A stretch of DNA of 64,000 nt. Origin: Bdellovibrio sp. UBA4095 (lineage in GTDB: Bacteria; Bdellovibrionota; Bdellovibrionia; Bdellovibrionales; Bdellovibrionaceae). This document shows, one piece after another, positions 34,897-44,636 of this stretch. The notes beneath the pieces were generated by a model, which worked only from the letters and a program-made list of their open reading frames with translations, was not told the origin of the DNA and did no database searches. Where the stretch lies: assembly GCA_002381805.1 (NCBI GenBank), contig DFXZ01000012.1, positions 124,001 through 188,000 on the forward strand, in the 5' to 3' direction. Position 1 is the first letter of the stretch. The number at the start of each line of letters is the position of its first letter. Made by a program: the position numbers and the translations under genes.

Positions 34897-36200
34897 TGGA
34901 GGCCATCATTTTCGGATTCTATAAGTTCGTTATCGTTCCTCTTGCATTTTTGCTTTTACAGCTTCTGCGTCCTTTCGCGAACGGCAAACTCAAAGAAATG
35001 ATCGAAGATAAAAATAGTGGCTTCTGCAAACTCAGCTCTGTGCACTCTCCTGAAGTTTTGGCTCAGCAAAGACCTCTATGGATTCATTCAGCCAGCGGCG
35101 AGATCGAGTATGCCCGGCCCGTAATTCGCGAATTTAAAAAGGCACACCCCGATATTCCTGTTCTGGTGACATTTTCTTCACCTTCCGCGAAGGCCATTCT
35201 GCAAAACCTTTCTGATATCGATGTTTGGACGGCTTTGCCATGGGATTTCGAAAAGAGCCTTAACAGATTTATTACGAAATGGAATCCGCGCGTGCTGCTA
35301 TTTTCACGCACAGATGTCTGGCCAGTGCTCGCCGATGTCACAAAAAAAAGAAATATCCCCACGGTGCTCTTTTCAGCGACGTTTGCTGACAACTCCTCTC
35401 GTTTGCGGGGTGTGACTCGTTTTCTAACCAAAAGATCATTGAATTCTCTGTCGCAAATTCACTGCGTGACTCACGAAGATGCCGCCAACTTGCAAACACT
35501 ACGGATTCGCACACCCATTTATATCACTGGCGACACGCGCTTTGATCAAGTCTTTCATCGACTTCAGAATCCGAAAGCACTGAAAAATGAACTTATGGCG
35601 ACTCCTGAGGACTTCATTTTTATTGCAGGCTCAACCTGGCCTGAAGATGAAGCTGTTCTTATCCCGGCTCTTACCGCCGCGAAAACCACGGGTATTCGCA
35701 CAATCCTTGCCCCGCACGAAATCAATACCCAGCACTTGAAGGGCCTCACTGACCAACTCGAATCAGCTTCTTTGAATTACGTCCTTTATTCACAAGCACA
35801 AGAGTGGCCACGAAACTCAGTTCTCGTGATTGATCAGGTCGGCATCCTAGCAGAGCTATATACTTGGGCCGACTTGGCTTTCATCGGCGGTTCCTTTAAA
35901 AAACAAGTACACAGCGTGATGGAAGCCCTCGCTGCAGGCCTCCCAGTGATGGTAGGCCCGCATCACCAGAACAATCGTGAAGCCTTGTTCTACCAAAAAA
36001 AGAATTTTTCGTCAGGCATGGTTGTCCAAGTAGTTCACTCTTCGGACGATGTCCTCGTACTGCTCCAGAGAATGAAAAAGCAGCACTTTCGGTGGCCCCA
36101 GGTCAAAGAAGAAATCCGCCTAGAAATTTCAAAAAATAAAAACTCCACCCAACGAGTCCTCGCCGCCGTTCAAGAAACTATATCCTCTTCGGAACGGTAG
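34896..36200 (+). CDS. waaA: 3-deoxy-D-manno-octulosonic acid (Kdo) transferase
   Basis: A 434-residue enzyme of the KdtA/WaaA family that attaches Kdo to lipid A precursor from CMP-Kdo. N-terminal membrane-associated helix (FVIVPLAFLLLQLLRPFA), then WIHSASGEIEYARPVI in place of the usual H-(A/S)-x-S-x-G-E, ITGDTRFDQV, AGSTWPEDE and LAPHEI, and LAFIGGSF and GQPVLVG-like GLPVMVGPHHQNN near the end. The start ATG 34896 overlaps the TGA of the upstream gene (a GTG at 34893 is an alternative). The conserved elements are all present. Confidence 0.88.
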   Translation: MEAIIFGFYKFVIVPLAFLLLQLLRPFANGKLKEMIEDKNSGFCKLSSVHSPEVLAQQRPLWIHSASGEIEYARPVIREFKKAHPDIPVLVTFSSPSAKAILQNLSDIDVWTALPWDFEKSLNRFITKWNPRVLLFSRTDVWPVLADVTKKRNIPTVLFSATFADNSSRLRGVTRFLTKRSLNSLSQIHCVTHEDAANLQTLRIRTPIYITGDTRFDQVFHRLQNPKALKNELMATPEDFIFIAGSTWPEDEAVLIPALTAAKTTGIRTILAPHEINTQHLKGLTDQLESASLNYVLYSQAQEWPRNSVLVIDQVGILAELYTWADLAFIGGSFKKQVHSVMEALAAGLPVMVGPHHQNNREALFYQKKNFSSGMVVQVVHSSDDVLVLLQRMKKQHFRWPQVKEEIRLEISKNKNSTQRVLAAVQETISSSER

Positions 36201-36431
36201 CTGCAGAGGCCGACATAAAAGAGAAGATATCCTCATAAAGTTTTGCTTTTGAGGAATTCTGTTGGCTTCATTTTTATAGGCAGCCGCCTGCTTAGAACTG
36301 AGGGGCCTCATAGTGGTCGCCGTAAAATGGCACCTGTATAAAAGCCGTTGGGCTATCTCTATTAAATTGGAGATGGCTTCCCAGAATCTGTGCACAAAAC
36401 TTGAAAGTCTTAGCGTTAGGATGGGGTTGGC

Positions 36432-37565
36432 ATGAAACACATGGCGCTTTGGACATTTTGTCTCACTTTGATACTGACGGCTCAGACATGGGCTCAGGGT
36501 CAGATCAGTATGTCTGCGTCCGATCGCCCCCAGAACGACAAATTCAAAGCCTCCTGGCGTCTTAGCTTAGCTGGGACTGATCGCCACGATGAGCGCAGCC
36601 AGGCTAAGCTGGTGGACTTTAGAACCGATATTAAGGCTCGTTATCTACTAAATAATCAACTGCTCTTGGATGTACAGCCAAGCCTGCGCTTGCAGTCTGG
36701 ACAAACTCAGTCTGTGGACGGCGCGGATAAAGCCGAAAGCAAAATTCAGCTTTATCAGGCGGCCGCTCATTATGCTCCTCTTCAAAACATTCAATTTTCC
36801 GCTGGCGCCCTGAACCAAGAGACTATGCACACCCGCTTACTTATTGACCGGATAGCTTTTCCGGCGGCTCGCCTTCTGGGCAAAATGAAAGCTGACGGAA
36901 TCTCTACGAGCTTGGCATTCGAAACAGCCATTCCCACTTCAACCTCTTTGAGCGCAAACACTAAAGAGTTGGAGCCCACGCCCTCGTTAAATTCTGCCAC
37001 TTTAAAAATGCAAGCAAGCGCCTCGCCTCGTCAGTATGCGAAGGCCTCTGCCGGTTACTTTATCTATGGCAATCTACCATCTGCGGTCGCGCAACAGTCA
37101 AACCTACTGGGCAACACAGTCCACGAGATATCATCGGCGCAACACAAATTTGCATATAACTATGAGGGTTATGAAGCCTCTGCTGAAGTAAAATATCCTA
37201 TTTTCTTTGCTATCGACCTCTTTGCAGGTGCGGAATATATTCAGAACACAAAAACACTTTCTGAATACTCTCGGGGATCAAATATTTATGTCGGCACCGA
37301 GCTGTATCTTAAAAAGGACATGCAGTTCGTAGTTGAAGGAAGCTATTTCTCGGTCGCGCCTGATGCGGCAGTAGCTTTCTTTAATGCCGGCGGATACGAA
37401 ACCAATCGTGTCGGTTACTCTCTCGATACGGCTCTTTCATTCCGCAAACAAGGCTTTAAAGTGGGCCTTAAATATATAGACTCAGAAGTGATGTTCAACG
37501 ACGATGCACAAACGCGTGAAAAGACTTTGCTCATTAAGCTGGAGACTTTCTATGCTCAAATCTAG
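36432..37565 (+). CDS. Outer-membrane beta-barrel protein (third barrel-lipoprotein pair)
   Basis: A 377-residue protein with signal peptide MALWTFCLTLILTAQTWA-like and mature start GQISMSA. Strand-like stretches of aromatic and alternating residues include LLLDVQPSLRL, FAYNYEGYEAS and VGLKYIDSEVMF; it is rich in Ala, Ser and Thr. No terminal Phe, ends TFYAQI. Its 3' end overlaps the lipoprotein gene by 14 bp, suggesting co-translation. It belongs to a pair different from the EF-hand modules. A separate exported function is possible; family unknown. Confidence 0.6.
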   Translation: MKHMALWTFCLTLILTAQTWAQGQISMSASDRPQNDKFKASWRLSLAGTDRHDERSQAKLVDFRTDIKARYLLNNQLLLDVQPSLRLQSGQTQSVDGADKAESKIQLYQAAAHYAPLQNIQFSAGALNQETMHTRLLIDRIAFPAARLLGKMKADGISTSLAFETAIPTSTSLSANTKELEPTPSLNSATLKMQASASPRQYAKASAGYFIYGNLPSAVAQQSNLLGNTVHEISSAQHKFAYNYEGYEASAEVKYPIFFAIDLFAGAEYIQNTKTLSEYSRGSNIYVGTELYLKKDMQFVVEGSYFSVAPDAAVAFFNAGGYETNRVGYSLDTALSFRKQGFKVGLKYIDSEVMFNDDAQTREKTLLIKLETFYAQI

Positions 37566-40500
37566 GATCCTCTTCTCCGCACTCTTAAGTCTCGCTGCCC
37601 TGGCCTTAGTCGGCTGTAATTTACCGACGCCCAAGGACAAGAATGCGATCAATGCTGTAGGAGACTCCAAGCTGAGCACGCCAGCGACCTTCCAGATTCA
37701 GCCTATGGCGGAGCGATCGAAGACTGTTGAAACAAAGCTTCAAGGAACCTTTGCACTTCCTACATCCAAGATTTTCAACCTGCAGGCTTGTGTGAAAGAT
37801 GTCGCGTATGACAAACCCATCCTTGGACATGATTTCCAGATTGCAGAAACAAATCAAGTTGTCACTTCAGATAAAAACGGTTGTATCACTTGGGCTGAAG
37901 ACGTTCAGTTCAATTACTTAGCTGAATCAAGATATGTGCGTATTGAGCGCACAATCAAAGGCAAAGGGCTGCACAGAGGAGCTCGCAGGGTGGCTTTCGC
38001 TATCAATCCGTGGTCTCATGGAGAGAATCTAACTCCTGTGCTAAATCCAGATGATGGTAACAATATCCCTCATCTTATATCGGACATCACATTAGGCCAA
38101 CTTGCTCTTCGTGGCCTTACTCAAAACAACACTGCAAGCACACGTCGTCTGTGGATCGACGATGGTCGCCTCTTTGTGACAGAGAATAAATTAACAAAAT
38201 CTGGGGTGGAACTGACCGTTGAAATGCGACCAAACACCTCTATTCAGCTTAGCAAAATGAACGGAGAACTTTTCTTGCGCCCGCTCACGCAAGGAACTTT
38301 CAAGGCTCGCCTTAAGATGATTCATATCTATCAAAAAGATAGCAAAGAAATCCGCCGTCTTTTAAGTCAGACCGACTTTATTGATGTCAAAATGGAAAAT
38401 GGCAGCCTAGCGGTAAAATCAGCGATTTCTTTGCCGGCCATTCCCACTCGCGGACAAATGATGTTGGGTCTTGAGCTTCGTCCCGTCGATGGGCCTGAAG
38501 GACTTCTGGGTTTTGATGGAATCTATCTCATTGGCGAATACGATCAGATCAAGGGAGCTTCTTTCATGAAGCTCTCAACTGTTGTGACTCAGGAAAAGGA
38601 CTTTACACTTGCTAACTTCATCAATGCTGAAGCGACTGCGCTCGCCTTTGACAAAGCGAGTGGACATTTCGATCAAGAAACTTATCAAAAGCCAAAAATC
38701 GAAGTTTCGCAGTTAGAGTTCCGCTTCTTACGTGTAGGAAAAGAAAGCACGTCTATGCGAGAAGTTTACTATAATATCAAGGCCTGTGTGCGTAGCGGCT
38801 TGGATCAAAAGAACACAAGAGCTCATACCTTTAAGGTGACGAAATTTCACCAGTCGGAAAAAGAAGAGCTTAAAACTGTTTTTGTAAAGACAGACAATAA
38901 TTCTTGTATCAATTGGGATGAAAACATCGCGTTCAAATACTTCGAATGTCAGCATTTCATTCGTGGCCAGGTCATGATTTCGAACGAAGATCTCGGGATG
39001 AACGAAAAACTGGAAATTATTGTCAATCCTTGGGAGTCCCTCCGTGGTATTGCCCGAGATATGCGTTACGTTGATCCATCTGAAAAACTAGCTTTAAATT
39101 GCCAGGCAGAAAGTCGCCCCCGCTCGCAGTTGCTAGCGGATTACTATTCCTATAATACTTTATCGTATAGCTACCAAATGGACGACTATCTTAATCTGAC
39201 TGTACGTAAACGTATTCAGTTCAAAATGGATCCACGGGTTCTTACTTACTCGAGTTTGACGAATGGTCGTGCTGATGGTGAGCGTCTGCGTGACGGTATC
39301 TACTTGCTTCGCTTCCTCGTGGTGCGCAATCAAGACTACGACAGTAAAAACACTTATGTTACAAGCACTGAAAAACTTATCACAGTTCTAAGTGGCCAAG
39401 TGAATACCGACCTTACTTTGCAAGTACAGGACTTGAAAGCCCTTGGTAACAGAAACACGGTAATGATCCAGATCCTGCCCGTTGATGAAGCAAAAGTCTC
39501 GGCACAAAATGGAGAGGTGCTTTTAAAAAACCAAAAAGACACTTATGATTCCGTCGTCGATCATGAAAGTGGTCTCGAGACACCCGTGTTTATGGGTCCT
39601 ATCGTTATGAATATCGACGAGACAACACGGCCATTAAGAATGGCTGACAACACCTCAGTCAGTCAGTTCCTTATTGACGGCCTTGGACACAACGTTGCTC
39701 CAGGTAAAAACGTAATCGCACAGATCGTCAATCAGGGTCGTCAGATGCAGATGGCTTCGGCAAAACGCACGAAAGCCAGAACAAGTGCAAAAACTTTTGC
39801 TCAAGAAAATAATCTTCAATTGCTCCGTTTAAACAAGTTAGATGCCTTCAAACCCCTTAAAGCCCTGTCCTCTGACAAATTGGATGACTCTTTGGTGGTG
39901 AACAGAATCGAGTTGCAGAGCATCGTCAATCAAGGACGTGTAACACCAAAAATTGCACAAAAGCTTTGTGCTTTTTGGAACAACGAATACTTACCAAAGA
40001 TTCACTCCCAAAAAGGCGGAGCCCTTGCTCCTGACATCGCATCGCGTTTCGGATTAGAGTGCTTTCATGCAGTCAAAAATGATCCAAGCAAGTTCTTCCA
40101 ATGGGAGAAACGTTTGTTGCTTAAGGAAATGGCTCCGGCGGAATACGTTAAAGGTTTCAATCACGGAATGACCGTAGGAACCAACTTCTCTTTAAGCACG
40201 ACGAACTCTTACAGTACTGCGGCCTTTATCAGTGCGAAAGCTGGTTTATCGAAAAAGTTCTTAGACATTTTCTCAATCAGTGGTGATGTTGGTTACAACT
40301 TAAACTGGGTTGATGCTAATGGAACGCAAAATGGTGTCTCCGTCGCAACGGCAACGACCATGACTGTTCAGCAGAACGTTTTCAAGATTAAAGCTCAAAA
40401 ATACGAACAGTGCCTTGTCGTCCGCCTGAATCCACTTTTATTCAGAAAAGGTTCGGGTTGGAAAAACACGGGTTGGTTCGCAGGTAGAAATTATTTGGAC

Positions 40501-40860
40501 GTCCTTAATGGACACCTGAACGAAGAGGAAAAGGTTCAAGCGATCACTCGCGGACTGATGCTTTGCGAAGGTGAAATCCGTACAAAACCCCTTGAGCTGA
40601 CAGAGAACTTCTACTTGATCGCTCAGGAGTCAAACTCTACGCAGATGCAAGATAATGGCGACGCGAGAAATCGTAACTTCTTCATCGCTTTACGAAGCTC
40701 GAACGACTACAACCGTTTTGTTATTGGCATCAAAGGCAAAACTCAAATGCCAGAAACTTATAAGCAAGAGCTGAACATGCAAGATGCGGCGACGATTGAC
40801 ATGGACAGTCTCTTTAAGCTTTCAGCTCCGTCTTATCCGGGAATGTATCTGATTAAATAG
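37552..40860 (+). CDS. Large lipoprotein with two internal homologous domains
   Basis: A 1102-residue protein beginning MLKSRILFSALLS (37552, GGAG upstream), with lipobox ALVGC and Cys22. Two homologous domains are seen at about 75-155 and 405-495. Each has a QAC or KAC segment, then 30-40 residues later an SDKNGCITW or TDNNSCINW motif, an aromatic FNY/FKY stretch, and ends in INPW or VNPW. The rest is long and beta-rich up to about 900; a final region contains a Cys pair. It overlaps the barrel gene at 36432 by 14 bp. No known family; the paired domains and pairing with a barrel suggest a surface-exposed complex. Confidence 0.6.
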   Translation: MLKSRILFSALLSLAALALVGCNLPTPKDKNAINAVGDSKLSTPATFQIQPMAERSKTVETKLQGTFALPTSKIFNLQACVKDVAYDKPILGHDFQIAETNQVVTSDKNGCITWAEDVQFNYLAESRYVRIERTIKGKGLHRGARRVAFAINPWSHGENLTPVLNPDDGNNIPHLISDITLGQLALRGLTQNNTASTRRLWIDDGRLFVTENKLTKSGVELTVEMRPNTSIQLSKMNGELFLRPLTQGTFKARLKMIHIYQKDSKEIRRLLSQTDFIDVKMENGSLAVKSAISLPAIPTRGQMMLGLELRPVDGPEGLLGFDGIYLIGEYDQIKGASFMKLSTVVTQEKDFTLANFINAEATALAFDKASGHFDQETYQKPKIEVSQLEFRFLRVGKESTSMREVYYNIKACVRSGLDQKNTRAHTFKVTKFHQSEKEELKTVFVKTDNNSCINWDENIAFKYFECQHFIRGQVMISNEDLGMNEKLEIIVNPWESLRGIARDMRYVDPSEKLALNCQAESRPRSQLLADYYSYNTLSYSYQMDDYLNLTVRKRIQFKMDPRVLTYSSLTNGRADGERLRDGIYLLRFLVVRNQDYDSKNTYVTSTEKLITVLSGQVNTDLTLQVQDLKALGNRNTVMIQILPVDEAKVSAQNGEVLLKNQKDTYDSVVDHESGLETPVFMGPIVMNIDETTRPLRMADNTSVSQFLIDGLGHNVAPGKNVIAQIVNQGRQMQMASAKRTKARTSAKTFAQENNLQLLRLNKLDAFKPLKALSSDKLDDSLVVNRIELQSIVNQGRVTPKIAQKLCAFWNNEYLPKIHSQKGGALAPDIASRFGLECFHAVKNDPSKFFQWEKRLLLKEMAPAEYVKGFNHGMTVGTNFSLSTTNSYSTAAFISAKAGLSKKFLDIFSISGDVGYNLNWVDANGTQNGVSVATATTMTVQQNVFKIKAQKYEQCLVVRLNPLLFRKGSGWKNTGWFAGRNYLDVLNGHLNEEEKVQAITRGLMLCEGEIRTKPLELTENFYLIAQESNSTQMQDNGDARNRNFFIALRSSNDYNRFVIGIKGKTQMPETYKQELNMQDAATIDMDSLFKLSAPSYPGMYLIK

Positions 40861-41599
40861 TTTTGGATAGCAACGCCTGCTTTAAGTGGGCGATGCTACG
40901 AACACCGAACCAGGAATAGAACTCTCCATCCACAACCGCCCCTGCGAGCCCCGTGCTCTGAAGCTCTTCAATTTTTTTACCGAAGGGAAAGGGTTCGGTC
41001 GAAAACAAGCAAAAGCAATTCTCAATATCTTCAATTTCTAAGACTGGATATTTGTCTCCCTCATTAAAAGGCATCAAATTCGCTCCTAGTTTTTTCAGAA
41101 CCGATCCAATAAAAGTTTCCTCGCTGGCCGCCATCCACGGCTTCTTCCAGATCAGATAAACAACTTCAGCAGACTCTTGCGCTGGCTGCCGTATAAGCTG
41201 CACTAAGCCTGGAATTCTCTGGGCATTCCATTTTGGCGTCGGTGCCTCGATAATATCTAGGCAATCAACGGCAAGCTCCATCAAAAAGGCGTTTTGAAAG
41301 TGCTCGCCCAAACGCACTAGCTCGGATTGCAAGGTCTCGAGCGATGTCACGTGGGTAGCCAGATAGGTCCCGGGGCAATCTTCTGCCATACTAAGAGGAT
41401 TTTCCTCTTGATCCAGAAGCACAAGATCGGGTCTCAAATCCTGGACAAGGTCCCATGAAACCTCCTTGGTACCGCCAACGATCGGAATGTTACTGACTTG
41501 ATCAGAAGGATGAATGCAAAAACGTGTGCGGCCAACGACCTGCACTCCCGCTTTTATCAGCGTTTCTGTCCATGATGGGACCATACTTACAACACGCAT
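40853..41599 (-). CDS. BtuF/helical-backbone metal-receptor-like protein
   Basis: A 248-residue protein starting at MRVVSMVPS (41599, GGAGG upstream), without a signal peptide. The PBP-like fold of type III periplasmic binding proteins is visible: VSMVPSWTETLIKAG, VVGRTRFCIHP, VGGTKEVSWDLVQDLRPDLVLLDQEENP and LATHVTSLETL. BtuF-like proteins bind cobalamin or iron chelates for ABC transport. A cytoplasmic variant without a signal peptide and without ABC genes nearby is unusual. It may be a cobalamin-binding or regulatory version. It ends overlapping the lipoprotein gene by 8 bp. Confidence 0.72.
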   Translation of the reverse strand: MRVVSMVPSWTETLIKAGVQVVGRTRFCIHPSDQVSNIPIVGGTKEVSWDLVQDLRPDLVLLDQEENPLSMAEDCPGTYLATHVTSLETLQSELVRLGEHFQNAFLMELAVDCLDIIEAPTPKWNAQRIPGLVQLIRQPAQESAEVVYLIWKKPWMAASEETFIGSVLKKLGANLMPFNEGDKYPVLEIEDIENCFCLFSTEPFPFGKKIEELQSTGLAGAVVDGEFYSWFGVRSIAHLKQALLSKTI

Positions 41600-41705
41600 T
41601 TTGCCTCCGTAAAAAACATTATCCGCTGAGCCATCGTTCGTCAAAAACTTGACCTCTTTATTACGCCAGATCACTATGGGTTTTTTAAACTTTTAAGAGG
41701 TATTT

Positions 41706-42998
41706 ATGACGCAACTATTCCCACTTCGTGAAAAACCGTCTTTGGCGCCCTACAAGAAAGGCGATGTTCTTGTTTTATTCGGAGAGCTTTTCTCTCGCGG
41801 CTATGCCAACGGACTTGTCGACGAGGCAGAACGTTTGGGAATGACGATCGTCAGAGCCACCGTGGGGCGACGAGAAAAAGATGGCACCCTTCGCCCTTTG
41901 AACGAAGAGGAAGCTGCCCAAGTCCCCCAACCATTTATTAATGTCGCTTTGGAAGCCGGTTTCGACATGGAGCCCGATTCTAAAGGACAGACTCCGGTGG
42001 ATCAAACCAAAGACATCAAAATGTCCGATTGGCAAAACGCTAAGTTGGACTGGTCATCTATCGCAGAATCACGCCAAAACGGTATCAAACGTTTTCGTAA
42101 GAACACCGAGCTTTTCCTAAACCAACTTGAAAAACACATCCCAACTGGAGCCAATGTGGTTTTCGCCCACTTAATGGCTGGAGGGGTGCCACGAACCAAA
42201 ATCATCATGCCTGTGATGAATCGCGTGTTCAAAGGAACAGGCGATCGCTTCATTTCTTCGGCAGACCTGTATGAATCCGAACTGGGTAAGTTTGCCCTGC
42301 AGAATTTTTCCGAAGTAACGGCAGAAACTTTCCGGCATCTGGTGGAACTATCTGCTCCCCTACGTCAGAAACTAGAGGCACAAGGCAGTCATGTCTCATA
42401 CACAGCTTATGGTTATCATGGCACTGAAGTGATGATTCAGGATGAATATCGCTGGCAAACATATACGCCTTATTTTCAAGGGTGGGCTAAGAAAGAACTT
42501 GAACAAATCTCTGCAGAGTATTTTAAAAAGGGCGTTCACTGCTGTGTTTACAATTGCCCGGAGATCCTGACCAACTCAACCACCATCTTCCAGGGTGTTG
42601 AAGTATCACTTTATCCTTTGCTCCGAGCCCTTCAAAAACACGGCGGAGACAAGAAACACGCCGAACAAGTTTTGAATCAGTGCCAATCTTTACTTAAAGA
42701 AGGCGTCACTTTTGATCAGGTGATCCAAATGACCGATAAGTACCTCACAAACCCCTTGATTTTGGAACACAGTAAACTTGACCAGTGGCCTCAAAACTCA
42801 AGTAAGGATCACATGGAGTACATGCTGAACACTTCCGACAGCTTAATTGCGCTTCATAAAGATGAAAAACAATTGATGACCGCTGTCTTAAGCGAAGTGG
42901 TCTTTAAGGCTTGCGGTTATGTTATGTTACATACATCTTGGGAGCCAAAACACCCTTATGCTTGGATCAATCACGATCTCGTAGCAAAGACGATGTAG
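41706..42998 (+). CDS. FabMG-like enoyl-ACP reductase family protein (tentative)
   Basis: A 430-residue cytoplasmic protein with AAGAGG before the ATG. The first strand reads VLVLFGELFSRGYANGLVDEA, a Rossmann-like SDR-type nucleotide-binding motif, followed by ATVGRREKDGTLRP. Other blocks are FAHLMAGGVPRTK, TAYGYHGTEVMI, YFQGWAKKELE and HTSWEP. This resembles the family named FabMG (an enoyl-ACP reductase), but I cannot check this. If right it would reduce enoyl-ACP in fatty acid synthesis; otherwise it is an SDR-like protein of unknown substrate. It is followed 7 bp later by an RNase Z-like gene. Confidence 0.5.
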   Translation: MTQLFPLREKPSLAPYKKGDVLVLFGELFSRGYANGLVDEAERLGMTIVRATVGRREKDGTLRPLNEEEAAQVPQPFINVALEAGFDMEPDSKGQTPVDQTKDIKMSDWQNAKLDWSSIAESRQNGIKRFRKNTELFLNQLEKHIPTGANVVFAHLMAGGVPRTKIIMPVMNRVFKGTGDRFISSADLYESELGKFALQNFSEVTAETFRHLVELSAPLRQKLEAQGSHVSYTAYGYHGTEVMIQDEYRWQTYTPYFQGWAKKELEQISAEYFKKGVHCCVYNCPEILTNSTTIFQGVEVSLYPLLRALQKHGGDKKHAEQVLNQCQSLLKEGVTFDQVIQMTDKYLTNPLILEHSKLDQWPQNSSKDHMEYMLNTSDSLIALHKDEKQLMTAVLSEVVFKACGYVMLHTSWEPKHPYAWINHDLVAKTM

Positions 42999-43005
42999 GG
43001 GGTTT

Positions 43006-43848
43006 ATGTCTGTCCTGGCCGGCGCCGAGTGGTCCTATCAGAAGTATAAGTTTTTCGGACTTTCTCTTTCAGGAATTCGCACGGCCATCGCCATGCCAGA
43101 TCTTTCCTTAGCTTTCGATGTAGCTCAGGGCTATCCCTATCTACTGAACTTAAAGCGCTTCTTTATTTCCCATGGTCACCTGGATCATGCCGCTGGAATT
43201 CCCTATATTATTTCTCAAAAAGCGATGACGGGACAACCGACGGCTCAATTCTATATGCCAACTTCCTTGGTAGAACCCATGGATCAGATCATGAAAACCT
43301 GGGAGCGAATTGAACAACATCAGTACAAGTATGAGTTCATTCCAGTGCGTGCCGATGACGAGTTTCAGTTGAATGCTCAAACCTATGTTAAAGTTTTTCC
43401 AACTCAACATCGCGTCGAATCGTACGGATATACGGTTTTTGAAACCCATAAGAAGCTGAAGCCCGAGTATCACAATCTTACCAAAGAGGAGATTGTTGAA
43501 CTTCGCCGCAAACGAATCGAAGTTTCGGATATCCACCACACTCCTCTCGTCAGTTTCACAGGGGATACACAGATTGAATTTTTGGACAGTCGACCTTGGA
43601 TCCGGCAATCCAAGGTGCTTTTTCTGGAGGCCACCTATTTGGATGACCGCAAAAGTATTGAGAGAGCACGCCAATGGGGTCACACTCATCTAGACGAAAT
43701 TTTACCGCGCTTAACTGAAATCCAAAGCGAACAGATTGTGTTAATCCACGTATCTAGTCGCTATTCGGACCAGGAAGCTCGACGAATTATTTCAAGCCGA
43801 GTTCCTGCGGAATTCCACGACCGGGTCGTTCTTTTTCCTGGACGCTAG
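43006..43848 (+). CDS. RNase Z-like metallo-beta-lactamase-fold hydrolase
   Basis: A 280-residue protein. The N-terminus has an extended segment, then FFISHGHLDHAAG with the metal-binding HxHxDH at about residue 57, VFPTQHRVESYGYTVFE, VSFTGDT, FLEATYLDD and IHVSSRYSD. The HRVxSxGY stretch and GDT followed by EATY are typical of tRNase Z, which removes tRNA 3' trailers, and of related hydrolases. Eight bp behind the FabMG-like gene, probably co-transcribed. Confidence 0.8.
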   Translation: MSVLAGAEWSYQKYKFFGLSLSGIRTAIAMPDLSLAFDVAQGYPYLLNLKRFFISHGHLDHAAGIPYIISQKAMTGQPTAQFYMPTSLVEPMDQIMKTWERIEQHQYKYEFIPVRADDEFQLNAQTYVKVFPTQHRVESYGYTVFETHKKLKPEYHNLTKEEIVELRRKRIEVSDIHHTPLVSFTGDTQIEFLDSRPWIRQSKVLFLEATYLDDRKSIERARQWGHTHLDEILPRLTEIQSEQIVLIHVSSRYSDQEARRIISSRVPAEFHDRVVLFPGR

Positions 43849-43854
43849 ACCCAT

Positions 43855-44568
43855 TTAGAATAAATCGTTCAAGCTAAGCCAGATTTTGCGGCTTTTGATT
43901 TTCTTAGTTTTGAAATGTTCTGACCATTCTTGGGAACTGCGCTTGTGCCAGTTTTCCGCCAGATTCGCTGCAAAAATAAGAGGCACGTAGCCTTGCCCTA
44001 ACAAATCTTTAGGACCACGCAGGGCCGTTAACATTTCCGGGCCATAAAAACCCGAAGGTGTCAGGCGATCGCGATCGGTGAGTTCACCAACAATAAAAGA
44101 ACCGTGCACTTGCCCCAAAACAGTGCGACTTAAAGGACCAGAGGACTCCGGGGCGATAGGTGCACCCGCTGTTCCTACGACCAAAAGGCCTTCTGCAGAT
44201 TTTTTATTCAAAGCCTCAACCCACTTTTTATTCTGCTCAGTGGTTCTGGTATTGAAGTCAAAAAACACGAAAGTCACCTCGGCCGGCAAGTTCTCGATTT
44301 TTTCACTTAGAGTTTTCATGTCAACTTCACCCGTCGGTGAATAGGGAGTCAAGTTGACCAATTCGCAATTCTTACAGCGACGAGAATTAGCGTCGAAGAC
44401 AGGCTTAATTTTGCTATCAAATTCAGCAGCCGGGACTTGCCCGAAATAACCCACCAAAGTTTTTGCAGAAGTCACTGATGCCTGAGCGGATGCCGCCCCC
44501 CAGCAGAACAAACCGACAAGGCCTGTCACTGCGAGCTTACGAATGTCGATCAAAGTTGAATTTGTCAT
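43855..44568 (-). CDS. Exported protein, unknown
   Basis: A 237-residue protein with signal peptide (RKLAVTGLVGLFCWGAASAQA). It has two cysteines in RRCKNCELVNL and a segment FVFFDFNTRT that suggests an alpha/beta Rossmann-like core with LLVVGTAGAPIAPES. I do not recognise the family. It is transcribed away from the cardiolipin-synthase-like gene, and its stop is only 7 bp from the stop of the RNase Z-like gene. Confidence 0.65.
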   Translation of the reverse strand: MTNSTLIDIRKLAVTGLVGLFCWGAASAQASVTSAKTLVGYFGQVPAAEFDSKIKPVFDANSRRCKNCELVNLTPYSPTGEVDMKTLSEKIENLPAEVTFVFFDFNTRTTEQNKKWVEALNKKSAEGLLVVGTAGAPIAPESSGPLSRTVLGQVHGSFIVGELTDRDRLTPSGFYGPEMLTALRGPKDLLGQGYVPLIFAANLAENWHKRSSQEWSEHFKTKKIKSRKIWLSLNDLF

Positions 44569-44636
44569 AAATCCCAGTTTGCATCCCCGTCTGCTTTGAT
44601 GTCGACTTTTTTAATAAATTATTGAACAATGCAGCA

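Noticed and set aside
36201..36431. A cyclic-di-GMP riboswitch or other known leader RNA before the barrel gene
   Set aside because: Short hairpins are present, such as CCTCA/TGAGG, but none of the conserved riboswitch elements could be found.
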